From NCBI GenBank assembly GCA_913058135.1, contig CAJXPR010000033.1, positions 1 to 32,303 on the forward strand: a stretch of 32,303 bases of DNA, read 5' to 3'. The stretch is from an uncultured Gammaproteobacteria bacterium (GTDB lineage: Bacteria > Pseudomonadota > Gammaproteobacteria > Pseudomonadales > Pseudohongiellaceae). The notes beneath the pieces are model-generated. The model ran no database searches and had not been told where the DNA came from. It was given only the letters and a program-made list of their open reading frames with translations. Shown piece by piece: positions 13,704 through 22,071 of this stretch (position 1 is its first letter; each line of letters starts with the position of its first letter). A program made the translations under genes and the position numbers.

Positions 13704-14156
13704 TTACTGCCCTGCTTTGGTGGCCGGGCTGCAACAGGTATCTGCGTTCGACGCATCTGCCACCGAACGGCTGTCCAGAATACAGCGTGTGGCTTCCTGC
13801 CAGGCTTGCACCGCGACCTGAAAGGCATCGCGACCTTTCTGTGTCAGTGAATACACCTTGCGCGCCCGCCCCTGCACGGTTTCAGTATCACAGCTCAGGT
13901 AACCGCCGGCCTCAAACTCGTTAAGCATGGGGTACACCGTGCCTTCCGACGGACTGCAACAGCCGCCGGTGCTTTTCTCCACCGCCTGCACCACTTCATA
14001 CCCATGCATGGGTTGGCGGTGCAGCACGGACAACACAAAAAACTTGGACAGCGACATTTTGATGGTGCCCTGCCAATAGGCTGGGTTGCCGTAATTGGGC
14101 ACCTGGCGGGTGCTGCTGCGGGGGTTGGCTGAGGTCTTGCTAGTGGCTGTGCTCAT
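13704..14156 (-). CDS. PadR-family regulator with paired cysteines
   Basis: A 150-residue PadR-type winged-helix repressor. SKFFVLSVLHRQPMHGYEVVQAVEK and SEGTVYPMLNEFEAGGYL are the conserved DNA-binding helices, and RKVYSLTQKGRDAF the wing. Unusual for PadR proteins are two adjacent cysteine pairs, Cys66-Cys67 in GGCCSPSEG and Cys141-Cys142 in DTCCSP, plus Cys89 and Cys125. Such thiols could bind trivalent arsenic or a soft metal, or sense oxidation, which fits control of the MFS-arsH genes downstream. The ATG at 14156 is chosen because longer frames run across the promoter of the divergent gene. The start MSTATSK precedes a 30-residue unstructured lead. Confidence 0.85.
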   Translation of the reverse strand: MSTATSKTSANPRSSTRQVPNYGNPAYWQGTIKMSLSKFFVLSVLHRQPMHGYEVVQAVEKSTGGCCSPSEGTVYPMLNEFEAGGYLSCDTETVQGRARKVYSLTQKGRDAFQVAVQAWQEATRCILDSRSVADASNADTCCSPATKAGQ

Positions 14157-14236
14157 GTCGCGCAATTTATACCTCGATGCCGGAGGTGTCAACCGGTTAG
14201 TGTGGCCGGGGCGCAAATGGCGGAGCGACGCTGGCT

Positions 14237-14264
14237 TTGCTTGCCCGGCAACTCTCCCTATAAT
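14237..14264 (+). promoter_or_regulatory. Sigma-70 promoter of the glycosyltransferase gene
   Basis: TTGCTT (14237-14242) and a perfect TATAAT (14259-14264) are separated by 16 bases. Transcription would start near 14271, giving a leader of about 43 bases to the GTG at 14314. It lies in the divergent region with padR. Confidence 0.55.
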
Positions 14265-14313
14265 GCCGGCAACCAACTTCGACGCCAACGCCACCCCCCA
14301 CAATAGGGATACC

Positions 14314-15243
14314 GTGACCGATACCAAGCACACCGGCTGGCCCCTGCACTTCCTGGTTTTCTCGTTTAACCGCGGCGAATTCCTGGCCCATTGCATCAAC
14401 AGCATCCGCCGCTGCGCGCCCGACTGTGCCATTACCGTGTATGACGACAACAGCACCGATCCGCTGACCCGGCAGCTGCTGTCCCGGCTCGACAAAGATA
14501 AAGACGTGACAGTCGTGCAACCGATTGCGGACGGCACGGGCGGCAAGCACGGCGGCCTCTACTACAATATGCAGCAGGCATGGCAGGCACTCAGTGACGA
14601 CACGCTGATCTGCACCCTGCAGGACGACATGCAGATGGTGCGACCGCTTTGTCCCGGTGAAATCGGACATTGGCACCATCTGTTCAGCAGCGGCGCGCAT
14701 CGGGGCTTTCTGCAGCCGGCCTTTATCAAAAGCCTGAAGCCGGCAGGTACAAGCCAGGTTCGTTACGATGACAACAAACAGGTCTATCTGATTGACCGTG
14801 AGCAGCGCAGTGCCGGCGCCTGGTATTCGGATATCTTCATGATACAGGTGGGTCTGTTACGACAGGCGGACTGGCAGTTCAGGGCGCGCGAATCGGGTAA
14901 TGAGCAGCAGGCCCGGCAGCATTTCCAGCAGATGGGGTATGTGCGTAATCCCTTTGTTGCGTGGCTGCCGGGTGCGCCAGCATGGCGCGGCAAACGGCGC
15001 ACGGCGGCCATGAAATATGCCGAGCGCAGCCGGCATTGCGGGTTTTACCCGTTGCAGATCATGTCAGAGCAACAGTCGTCCGCGTTCTGCGCCCGCGCTG
15101 ACGATCAGCTGCCGCTGGCCGAATCAGTGCTTACGCTGGAAAGTGAACGCAAACTTGAAAAGCCCTGGTTCTATTATCCATTACAGGACAGGCGCCTGCT
15201 GAAACAGCTTAATCGTCTTGAACTGACGCTTCGCCGCAGCTGA
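14314..15243 (+). CDS. Glycosyltransferase family 2-like protein
   Basis: A protein of about 309 residues with a GT-A nucleotide-diphospho-sugar fold start: HFLVFSFNRGEFLAHCINSIRRCAPD, then ITVYDDNSTD, which is the usual binding of the uridine and ribose, and later CTLQDDMQMV, which holds the metal-binding DxD-like acidic pair (QDDMQ). The C-terminal half has no named motif. The start at GTG 14314 has AGGGA seven bases upstream; the in-frame ATG 14263 overlaps the -10 box and cannot be transcribed from that promoter. It lies beside the exopolysaccharide operon, pointing toward it, and may add to that polymer. Donor and acceptor are unknown. Confidence 0.72.
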   Translation: MTDTKHTGWPLHFLVFSFNRGEFLAHCINSIRRCAPDCAITVYDDNSTDPLTRQLLSRLDKDKDVTVVQPIADGTGGKHGGLYYNMQQAWQALSDDTLICTLQDDMQMVRPLCPGEIGHWHHLFSSGAHRGFLQPAFIKSLKPAGTSQVRYDDNKQVYLIDREQRSAGAWYSDIFMIQVGLLRQADWQFRARESGNEQQARQHFQQMGYVRNPFVAWLPGAPAWRGKRRTAAMKYAERSRHCGFYPLQIMSEQQSSAFCARADDQLPLAESVLTLESERKLEKPWFYYPLQDRRLLKQLNRLELTLRRS

Positions 15244-15266
15244 TACCCTGGTGATACAGCCCGTGT

Positions 15267-16814
15267 CTAGAATCGGTGTCTTGCCGTCAGTACCAACCGG
15301 TTTTCTGTGTAATTGCTGAATTCACTCTCTGAATCCCTACGGGTGTGTTCGTAGCTCATACTGATGTTGGTGTCCCTTCCCAGCTGTCGATTGAGGCCAA
15401 AGGCGGCGCGCCAGGTCTGCGCCGGTTCACGGAATGTGCTGATGGCGTTGTCGCCTCGCCCCTCCCCCTCACGCACGCGCAAATTGGCAGTGGCGGACAG
15501 GTTGGATGACAGAGACCGGGTGAGTGACAGCCCCAGCGTGGAAAACTCTGCGTCCGCCAGGTCTGCGAGACGCTGCTGCTGCGAGTTGGTCGCAGTGACC
15601 GCGATTGTTGTGCGTTGGCCGGTATAACGATAGGTAAGTCGCAACTGCTCGTTAATAATCGGCGTGTTACCAATAAAAGTCGGTGTGTCCGGGAATTCTC
15701 CAGGACCAAAACCGGGCCCTAAAACCGGATCGAAAGCTGGATCAAGCGCCGGGTCAAAAGCGGGATCGAGCGCCGGATCAAACCCTGACCCGAACCGATC
15801 GCCGGTAAGACCACTGCCACCGCGCAGATCGCGGGGCAGTCTCAGGCGCCGGTTGTAGTCGGCTATTAACTCGCTGCGCCGGTGGCGATAGCGAATACTC
15901 GCGTGCGGGGTGGTGCCAAAAAAGCGCTCGCCCGTGCCCACGTTTACCTCGACACGCTCATTGGGAGACCAGCGCAGGCTGGCGTCCCAGTATTCGCCGT
16001 CGATCTCGGGCCGAAGGCTGACAAACTCATTGCTCTCCTCGCCGACCAGGGCAGAGATCTGCCAACTTGCACCCAGCCGCAGCGATGCGCTCACTTCTGC
16101 GGAAGACAGCGTATTTTCAAAGGGTGGCACGGTCTCAGTGCCTTCGTATTCCACCTCGCGGTAACGTCCTGACAGGCCAAACGTCAACCGGTTATTGCTC
16201 GGCTCCGTGTTCAGATTGAATTCGCCGAGGTTCTGGCTGCTGTCACCCAGGCGCTGTGCGTCGTTGTTCTGTTCGTTGTAATGGTAGCGGACCCGCAGAT
16301 CGGCGCTGTTAAAATACCGGCGCTGAATCAGTGCCCCGGCCCCGTACTGATAAACAACATTGGTGTTGCCGCGACCATCAAAGGTATCCGGGTCACCCGG
16401 CGCAAACGGGTCGAGGTTTCTGGTGCGGGCAGAGGCATCGGACTCCAGGGTCAGCCAGTCCTGTATCAGCTCGTAGTCACCGTGATAACGCAGCCGCGGT
16501 ATGAAGGTTTGGCGATCACCCTGTGTGAATCCCTGACCACCGGCACAGTCGATATCACTGTCCCCCAGCGTGCTGAAGCGCACACTGGCATCCAGGCCCA
16601 CGTTGGTGCGCGCGCCCTGGCCACGAAGGCTGACGTCCGGCGTCAGGGTGCCGTAGCCCCGGCTCTGCCGGTCGTCATCGCTGAGACAGATGTTATCTGA
16701 AAACTCCGCACCTACGGACAGGCCCGCCTGCTTTTCCCATTCGGCGGCCAATAGTTCTGACAGACAGGAAAGGCTGACAACAACGCCGGTCATCAGGGCA
16801 GTGCAAGGCTTCAT
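15267..16814 (-). CDS. TIGR03016-type PEP-CTERM-associated outer-membrane protein
   Basis: A 515-residue beta-barrel protein of the family linked to exosortase A loci. Residues 1-23 are a signal peptide (MKPCTALMTGVVVSLSCLSE LLA). The mature protein is rich in alternating strands (RYHYNEQNNDAQRLGDSS, RLTFGLSGRYREVEY) and ends in VLTARHRF with a terminal Phe. It is the last gene of the ligase-export operon and starts with an ATGA overlap with the autokinase stop, so translation is coupled. The likely role is an outer-membrane channel or platform for the exopolysaccharide. A low-complexity insert of seven (F/L)-(D/G)-P-(A/G/V) units lies in an external loop around residues 345-372. Confidence 0.85.
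   Translation of the reverse strand: MKPCTALMTGVVVSLSCLSELLAAEWEKQAGLSVGAEFSDNICLSDDDRQSRGYGTLTPDVSLRGQGARTNVGLDASVRFSTLGDSDIDCAGGQGFTQGDRQTFIPRLRYHGDYELIQDWLTLESDASARTRNLDPFAPGDPDTFDGRGNTNVVYQYGAGALIQRRYFNSADLRVRYHYNEQNNDAQRLGDSSQNLGEFNLNTEPSNNRLTFGLSGRYREVEYEGTETVPPFENTLSSAEVSASLRLGASWQISALVGEESNEFVSLRPEIDGEYWDASLRWSPNERVEVNVGTGERFFGTTPHASIRYRHRRSELIADYNRRLRLPRDLRGGSGLTGDRFGSGFDPALDPAFDPALDPAFDPVLGPGFGPGEFPDTPTFIGNTPIINEQLRLTYRYTGQRTTIAVTATNSQQQRLADLADAEFSTLGLSLTRSLSSNLSATANLRVREGEGRGDNAISTFREPAQTWRAAFGLNRQLGRDTNISMSYEHTRRDSESEFSNYTENRLVLTARHRF
15699..15782 (-). repeat. Seven 12-bp units coding (F/L)(D/G)P(A/V/G)
   Basis: On the minus strand seven in-frame 12-bp units encode FDPA LDPA FDPA LDPA FDPV LGPG FGPG. 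A 24-bp higher period (FDPALDPA twice) is clear. The repeat sits in the outer-membrane protein and, being whole codons, can change length without breaking the frame. Confidence 0.8.
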
Positions 16815-17713
16815 CGGTGCGTCACCTCGCTGCTGGCAGCGTCATGGCCGTAGCCGTAACCATACCCATAGCCATACCCGTAACCTGACCCATAACCCGA
16901 ACCGATACCAAACAGGTTGAAGCGATGTCGGGGTGCCTTGTTCAGCATCACGGCAACCATCTTATCTTTGCCTATACGCTCCAGCGCTTCCTTGACCGCA
17001 TGTTGCGGCGTACGATTTGCCGCCGCCACAAAAACGATCTGCCCCATGAAACTGGCCAGCACGCCGGATTCGTTGGTTAACAGCAGGGGCGGCGAATCAA
17101 ACACGATAACGCGATCGGAATAACGACTGGCAAGCTCCTGCATCAGCTGATGCATTCTTTCGCTGGCCAGCAGTTCGGTGGCTTTCTCGTGGCGGCTGCC
17201 GGCAGGCATGAAGCGCAGATTGCGTATCGAAGTGGTCAGGATAACGTCCTCCGGCTGCGCATCCCCCAGCAGGATATCGATCAGCCCTGGCGTATCCTCC
17301 GGCACCCCCAGCACCTGGCCGGCTGATGCTTTGTGCACATCCGCGTCTATATAGAGGACTGTCACATCCTGCTCCATAGCCATGCTCATGGAGAGGCTCA
17401 GGGATGAAAATGTTTTGCCGTCTCCCTCCAATGCACTGGTGACCATGATGAGATTGGCATGAGAGATGGGCGCGGCCGACATGCCGGAAATATTTTTCAG
17501 CAATGGCCGTTTGATAGCACGAAATTCTTCGGCCACGGTGCTGCGGGGCTTGGTTGGTGTCAGATAACCGTTATCGTGCAGCTGATCGAAAGGTATGTCG
17601 ACGTCTGCGTTTTTATTGTGCGTCATCTGTGCCCCGACCGGCACCTTCGGTTCCGGTGACGCTGCAGGCGGCGTGTGCTGGCGGTTGCCAAGTGCTTTCT
17701 CAATTGTACTCAT
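16811..17713 (-). CDS. XrtA-associated tyrosine autokinase/ATPase
   Basis: A 300-residue P-loop protein of the bacterial tyrosine-kinase type (TIGR03018 group). Walker A is SALEGDGKTFSS, Walker A' is VLYIDADVHK and Walker B is VIVFDSPPLLL. The N-terminal 70 residues hold the EEFRAIKRPLL helix that contacts the chain-length protein. The C-terminus is a tail of repeated Gly-Tyr dipeptides with seven tyrosines (around residues 272-290), the expected autophosphorylation cluster. The separate kinase and chain-length polypeptides follow the XrtA pattern rather than fused Wzc. The low-molecular-weight phosphatase encoded at 22072 would be the opposing enzyme. Confidence 0.9.
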   Translation of the reverse strand: MSTIEKALGNRQHTPPAASPEPKVPVGAQMTHNKNADVDIPFDQLHDNGYLTPTKPRSTVAEEFRAIKRPLLKNISGMSAAPISHANLIMVTSALEGDGKTFSSLSLSMSMAMEQDVTVLYIDADVHKASAGQVLGVPEDTPGLIDILLGDAQPEDVILTTSIRNLRFMPAGSRHEKATELLASERMHQLMQELASRYSDRVIVFDSPPLLLTNESGVLASFMGQIVFVAAANRTPQHAVKEALERIGKDKMVAVMLNKAPRHRFNLFGIGSGYGSGYGYGYGYGYGYGHDAASSEVTHR

Positions 17714-17799
17714 GTCCGTCCTCTGCCATCTGTATTCGCCGGGCCCGGTCGATACTGGACCGGACCGCGATTGAGTTTGGAACCTGTCACTTTCTGGAC

Positions 17800-17827
17800 C
17801 AGCTTTTTATGCATCAGCTTTTTATGC
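17800..17827 (-). repeat. 15-bp tandem duplication in autokinase leader
   Basis: CAGCTTTTTATGC occurs at 17800-17812 and again at 17815-17827, with a period of 15 bases (14 of 15 identical over a full unit). It lies in the 128-base gap between the chain-length and autokinase genes. On the minus strand the unit reads GCATAAAAAGCTG. Confidence 0.85.
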
Positions 17828-17841
17828 TTCAACCCGCACGA

Positions 17842-19380
17842 TCAGCCTAACAGGCCGGGCACTGCCCATGCTGCGGCAAATGCCAGCAGCAGGCCAAGCA
17901 CACCCACAACGAATGCCGTCAGTGCCAGGCGGTCCTTGCGAACTTCAGCGCGGGACTTGACGTAGGAAACACTGCCGAGCAGGGGCATGCCGCTTGTCTG
18001 CGCGAGCATGCGGGCGTCGGTGACAATGGGATGCAGTAACGTGAGCAGAAATGCCAGCGCGCCGCCACTGCCGAGTGCCACTACCAGAATGCCCGCATTC
18101 AGCAGCGGTTTGTTGGGCTCATTGGGTTGCAGGGGCACGAAGGGCGGATCGATCACTCTGAAAGTGACGTCACCCGCGTTCCGTTGCAGGTCCTCTGACA
18201 TCCGCGCCGATTCGCGGCGCTCCAGCAGTTGCTGATGCTGCCGGTTGATGACGTCATAGTCGCGGTTCAACTGGGTGAGCTGGGCTTCAACGTCCGGGAT
18301 ATGATTGACGTGTGCCTCCAGGTTCTGCACACGCTCTTCGTATTCCGCTACACGAACCTCCAGCGACGCTGTTTGCGCCCGGGTCTCTGCCAGCAGGGAG
18401 CGCATATCCTGGTACACCGCGCTGGGCACGGACTCTCCATTGGTGCTCGACGGATTGTCGCGGGCTTCTTTATAGCGCGCCTGTCGCTCTGCTTCCAACT
18501 GGGCAATCAACCCCTGCAGGTAACGGATTTCCGGGTGTCGGTCGGTGTACTGGGTGAGCATGCCATCCAGCTGCATCTGCATGGACTCTATGCGGTCATT
18601 AAGCGCCTGGTCGCCTGCTGCCAGCCCGCTACCCGCAACGGACACCGGATCTTCATTCTCCAGCTGGCGGGCCAGCTCGGCACTACGGTTCTCCAGCTCC
18701 CGCAACTGCAGACGCGCCTCTTCCAGTGCAGTGCGCGCCTGCAGCAAACGGGAATAGTAGTTCCCGCGCTCGCCGGGCAGCATGCTGACATTGGTTTTCT
18801 GGAATTCCGCCAAACGGTTCTCGGCGGCGATCAGCCTGGCTTCCGATTCGGCAATCTGCTGATCCAGAAACGCCTGGGTCTGGGTATTGTCGGAGCTCTG
18901 GTCTTCCATGGACGTCTCGACAAAAACGGTAATCAGCGATTGCGTCAGCCGCCGTGCCGTTTCCCGGTCGGGGTGAGTCACCGAGATGGAATACAGGGAG
19001 TTGTTGCCGCGGGAACCCCGCAATGAGATGGTGTCCTGCAGACGTCTGATCAGTCTGTCCCTGTCAGCCTCGGTCCGCGCCTGCAGGTCGAGGTCGGTCA
19101 TCCGCGCGAGTCGTTCCAGATTCGGTCGGCTCAGCAGCGTCCGGCTGACCATGGAAATGCGTTCGTCGGCATTCGGCGTCACTGTGAGGCCGCGCATCAG
19201 TGGCCGCAGCAGCGACCCGGTGTCAACATTTATCCGGGCGGTGGCGACGTAGGACTCGGGCATGCGGGCGATGAATGCCCATCCGGCGAGCGCGATTGCC
19301 CATGCCACGATCAGTGCGACCCAGCGATACCGCCAGATGCCAAGCACGTAGCTCCACAGTTGCGCGAATGTATCCTGCAT
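17842..19380 (-). CDS. XrtA-system polysaccharide chain-length determinant
   Basis: A 512-residue Wzz-type inner-membrane protein (TIGR03007 group). The N-terminal membrane segment is YRWVALIVAWAIALAGWAFI (20-39), then the Wzz domain with ESYVATARINVDTGSLL. Residues about 160-420 are long coiled coils (ESEARLIAAENRLAEFQ, ALEEARLQLRELENRSAELA). Two further membrane segments lie near 435-455 and 487-510. There is no kinase domain; that is the next gene. It controls polymer length together with the export lipoprotein upstream, whose gene is 35 bases away. Confidence 0.9.
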   Translation of the reverse strand: MQDTFAQLWSYVLGIWRYRWVALIVAWAIALAGWAFIARMPESYVATARINVDTGSLLRPLMRGLTVTPNADERISMVSRTLLSRPNLERLARMTDLDLQARTEADRDRLIRRLQDTISLRGSRGNNSLYSISVTHPDRETARRLTQSLITVFVETSMEDQSSDNTQTQAFLDQQIAESEARLIAAENRLAEFQKTNVSMLPGERGNYYSRLLQARTALEEARLQLRELENRSAELARQLENEDPVSVAGSGLAAGDQALNDRIESMQMQLDGMLTQYTDRHPEIRYLQGLIAQLEAERQARYKEARDNPSSTNGESVPSAVYQDMRSLLAETRAQTASLEVRVAEYEERVQNLEAHVNHIPDVEAQLTQLNRDYDVINRQHQQLLERRESARMSEDLQRNAGDVTFRVIDPPFVPLQPNEPNKPLLNAGILVVALGSGGALAFLLTLLHPIVTDARMLAQTSGMPLLGSVSYVKSRAEVRKDRLALTAFVVGVLGLLLAFAAAWAVPGLLG

Positions 19381-19415
19381 AATTTATTCTGTCCCTGTTG
19401 GCGCCAATAAACGGA

Positions 19416-20048
19416 TTAGAACCAGGATTCCGTAATAACTACGATATCGCCCGGTTCCAGGGCTACGTTTGCGGATATGTCACCTTTTTTGAGCAGGTCA
19501 TCCAGACGCACGCCGTAGGACCGATCTTCGCCGTTAATATTGCGTATCAGTACTGAGCGGTTGCCCGCCGCAAATTCCGTCATGCCGCCCACCGCAACCA
19601 TCAGGTCCAGCAAGGTCATGTGTTCAGCGTAGGGGACGCTTGATGGTGTGGTCGCTTCACCGATAACGCTGACCTGTTGCTCGGGCACCCCGACAAACCC
19701 ACGGACAATCACACTGACCACGGGCTCGCGCACGTATTCGGAATACTCTTCCTCAATCTGCCGTGCCAGTTCCGTGGATGTCCTGCCGCTGGCCTGCATG
19801 TCCTCCACCAACCGCGTGGTCAGCTTGCCGTCGGGTCGCACAATACCGGTGGTGCTGAGTTCTTCCTGGCCCCAGACAAAAATCTCGAGCGTATCGCCAG
19901 GGCCGATCACGTATTCGTGATCCCTGGGGCCGGACTCGGGAATCGTCTGCTGGCTGTTGCCGCAGGCCGACAGCAGCAATGCCGCTACCAGGGTAACAGA
20001 CATGGCCAAGCACCGGCGTAATTGCACAAGGAGGGGGGTAGCGATCAT
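19416..20048 (-). CDS. XrtA-system exopolysaccharide export lipoprotein (Wza-like)
   Basis: A 210-residue polysaccharide export protein of the Wza/TIGR03027 type. The lipobox is LSAC with Cys29 after a hydrophobic signal. The Poly_export domain starts at YVIGPGDTLEIFVWGQEELS, and the SLBB-like part is VSVIGEATTPSSVPYAEHMTLLDLMVAVGG. It is short, so it forms the periplasmic ring part without the long C-terminal helix of E. coli Wza. Export across the outer membrane may therefore need the TIGR03016 barrel at the end of the operon. GAGGAG precedes the ATG. Confidence 0.9.
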   Translation of the reverse strand: MIATPLLVQLRRCLAMSVTLVAALLLSACGNSQQTIPESGPRDHEYVIGPGDTLEIFVWGQEELSTTGIVRPDGKLTTRLVEDMQASGRTSTELARQIEEEYSEYVREPVVSVIVRGFVGVPEQQVSVIGEATTPSSVPYAEHMTLLDLMVAVGGMTEFAAGNRSVLIRNINGEDRSYGVRLDDLLKKGDISANVALEPGDIVVITESWF

Positions 20049-20113
20049 ATGGTTGCTCCTCTCGGGAATCCCTTTGTTAGTAATTTTGCTCCTGTTCCCG
20101 GTTGGGAATAACG

Positions 20114-20164
20114 AAGCTGGTATAGTCCAGCTTTAGATTTGAAAGTTCTGTGTGGAAACACACA
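20114..20164. promoter_or_regulatory. Two perfect hairpins in ligase-export gap
   Basis: AAGCTGG-TATAGT-CCAGCTT (20114-20133) has a 7-bp stem. TGTGTG-GAAA-CACACA (20149-20164) has a 6-bp stem and, on the plus strand, a GAAA tetraloop. Neither is followed by a T-run. They may be operator or mRNA structures in the 157-base gap. Confidence 0.4.
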
Positions 20165-20205
20165 TAACTCGCCGAACGATTATTTTCCCGGCCAACATTC
20201 CTGGA

Positions 20206-21816
20206 TCAGGGGCCTGCGAGATATTCACCGGCGAGTGTCTGGCGATCTATTTTGCCGTTGTGATTGTACGGCAGAGACTTGCGCACAACAATTTCAGCAG
20301 GCTGCATGAAACCCGGCAGCTCCCTTCGACAGCAGTCCAACACCCGTTCACGCAGTGCCGAGGAGTCGGCACTCTCGTCAGCCCGGTCATCGACCGGTGC
20401 GACAATGAGCAATATACGCTGGCCCAGCGTCGCATCAGGCAGCCCCATCGCCATGGCACCAGCCACCAGACCAGTGCTGTAAGCGACCTCTTCGATTTCA
20501 GTGGGACTGACCCGATAGCCCGACGTTTTTATCATCTCGTCCTTGCGGCTGACAAAATACAGGTAGCCTTCGTCATCCTGCACAACCTGGTCACCGGACC
20601 ACACCGCCAGTTCTGGAACCGTAAGACCGGTATCCTGCCCGGGGCAGGGTCTGAAGCGGCGCGCTGTATTATCCGGGTCTTTCCAGTAGCCAAGCGCCAC
20701 CAGCGCGCCGCGATGCACCAGCTCTCCAGGCTCATCCGGACCGCACAACTGTCCGGCCTCGTTGACGACCAGTATCTCGGCATTCGGGATTGCCTTGCCT
20801 ATGGACTGGGGGCGGTGCGCGATCTGCTCTGGCGGCAGATAGGTCGAGCGGAAAGCCTCGGTCAGACCATACATAAGATATATGCGCGTGTCGGGCAAAT
20901 GCTGTTGCAGGGCGTTAGTGGTGCTTACCGGCATTGCGCCACCGGTGCTGGTAATGTAACGCAGACAGGAGGCGGCCTCAGGGGGCCACGCCAGTTGCGC
21001 CAGCCGGGTCCATAGCGTGGGCACCGCGCCCAGCCCGGTAATGCGGTATCTGGCCACAGCCCGCAACACGTCCCGAGGCAGCAGATAGTTCATCAGTACC
21101 ACTGAGGCGCCCGCGCAGAAGGCGGTGGTAAGCTGACTCAGGCCTGCGTCAAAACTCAACGGCAAGACGGCCAGGATCCGGTCGTCGGAGGTGTTTTCCA
21201 GGTACCCGGCTACGCTGCGGGCCCCGGCCACCATGTTGCGGTGCGACAACACCACGCCTTTGGGTTTACCGGTACTGCCGGACGTATAGAGAATTGCCAC
21301 CATGTCGTTGTCGATGCGCCGATGGGGCCGCGATGGTTTTGCCGCCAACAGATTTTGCCAGTTGCTCAGGCGTATCCATTCGGCGTCACGGACCAGCGCC
21401 ACGTCTTGCGGGCCGAGCTTGTCGTCAACGACAATCACCGTGTGTACGCTGCGCCATTCGGGGATTTTTTCAGCCAGTGTTGCAAGTCGCTGCATGGAGG
21501 TAATCAGCACGCCTGCCTGACAGTGTTCAACAATATGACTGACCTGTCCGGGCTTGAGCAACGGGTTGACAGGCACGAAGCTGGCACCGGCGCAGGACGT
21601 GCCAAAAATGGCAGCAACAGTCTCCGGTTGCGGGGGCAGATAGATGGCCACGCGTTCGCCGGCATCGACACCAACGGCCAGCAGTCCGTTTGCCACCTGT
21701 TGCATCATCGCCTGCAACTGCGAATACGACACATGGGTTTCACCGCACACAACGGCGGTTCTGCTGCCATCGGCTTCAGCCTGTGCGGTGATCAGTTCAT
21801 GCACAAGTTCAACCAT
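20206..21816 (-). CDS. Exosortase A-associated acyl-CoA ligase (AMP-forming)
   Basis: A 536-residue adenylate-forming enzyme of the TIGR03098 type. The P-loop-like motif AILYTSGSTGKPKGVVLSH is near 173-191, the adenine-binding region YLMYGLTEAFRSTYLP near 310, the ribose-binding and hinge segment SRKDEMIKTSGYRVSPTEIEE near 430, and the catalytic Lys in NHNGKIDRQ near the C-terminus. It activates a carboxylic acid as acyl-AMP and transfers it to CoA or a carrier. In this group the true substrate is unproven and may be an amino or fatty acid. It is the first gene of the minus-strand operon. GGGAG lies upstream of ATG 21816. Confidence 0.9.
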   Translation of the reverse strand: MVELVHELITAQAEADGSRTAVVCGETHVSYSQLQAMMQQVANGLLAVGVDAGERVAIYLPPQPETVAAIFGTSCAGASFVPVNPLLKPGQVSHIVEHCQAGVLITSMQRLATLAEKIPEWRSVHTVIVVDDKLGPQDVALVRDAEWIRLSNWQNLLAAKPSRPHRRIDNDMVAILYTSGSTGKPKGVVLSHRNMVAGARSVAGYLENTSDDRILAVLPLSFDAGLSQLTTAFCAGASVVLMNYLLPRDVLRAVARYRITGLGAVPTLWTRLAQLAWPPEAASCLRYITSTGGAMPVSTTNALQQHLPDTRIYLMYGLTEAFRSTYLPPEQIAHRPQSIGKAIPNAEILVVNEAGQLCGPDEPGELVHRGALVALGYWKDPDNTARRFRPCPGQDTGLTVPELAVWSGDQVVQDDEGYLYFVSRKDEMIKTSGYRVSPTEIEEVAYSTGLVAGAMAMGLPDATLGQRILLIVAPVDDRADESADSSALRERVLDCCRRELPGFMQPAEIVVRKSLPYNHNGKIDRQTLAGEYLAGP

Positions 21817-21851
21817 CGGTAAAATCTCCCTGTAAGACCGTGGCAGGTGAA

Positions 21852-21875
21852 TTTATGTACGCTTCCTAACATAAA
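21852..21875. promoter_or_regulatory. Inverted repeat upstream of the ligase gene
   Basis: TTTATGT (21852-21858) and ACATAAA (21869-21875) form a perfect 7-bp inverted repeat, 36 bases before the ligase ATG. It is a possible operator or leader hairpin. No clear sigma-54 or sigma-70 box was found for the ligase operon. Confidence 0.4.
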
Positions 21876-21991
21876 AACGACGCGCGCCTTGCCTGGCGCG
21901 GGGGTGCCGATTGGCGCTCCAACTCTGCTACACTTTGTACACGACAATGCATAAAACGATGCAGAAATTATCACGCTCCGGCAGTCAATGT

Positions 21992-22007
21992 TGGCTCAGC
22001 CTTTGCG
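21992..22007 (+). promoter_or_regulatory. Sigma-54 promoter of the phosphatase operon
   Basis: TGGCTCAGCCTTTGCG has the invariant GG and GC exactly ten bases apart, TGGC at -24 and a full TTGC at -12. It differs from TGGCAC-N5-TTGC by one base. The start would be near 22018, about 55 bases before the phosphatase ATG. PrsR is the likely activator. Confidence 0.68.
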
Positions 22008-22010
22008 GTT

Positions 22011-22062
22011 ATTATCAAATATTATCAAATTACTGCATCACTAATACAACGGTTACAACGGT
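22011..22062 (+). repeat. Two perfect short tandem duplications in the leader
   Basis: ATTATCAAAT is repeated head to tail at 22011-22020 and 22021-22030. TACAACGGT is repeated at 22045-22053 and 22054-22062. Both lie between the sigma-54 element and the phosphatase start. Confidence 0.9.
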
Positions 22063-22071
22063 TGTCTCTGA

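Noticed and set aside
18229-19026. A 265-codon plus-strand frame across the chain-length gene
   Set aside because: It is the antisense shadow of a GC-rich coiled-coil gene; the minus frame has clear Wzz features.
20152-21015. A 287-codon plus-strand frame across the acyl-CoA ligase
   Set aside because: Antisense shadow; all adenylation motifs are on the minus strand.
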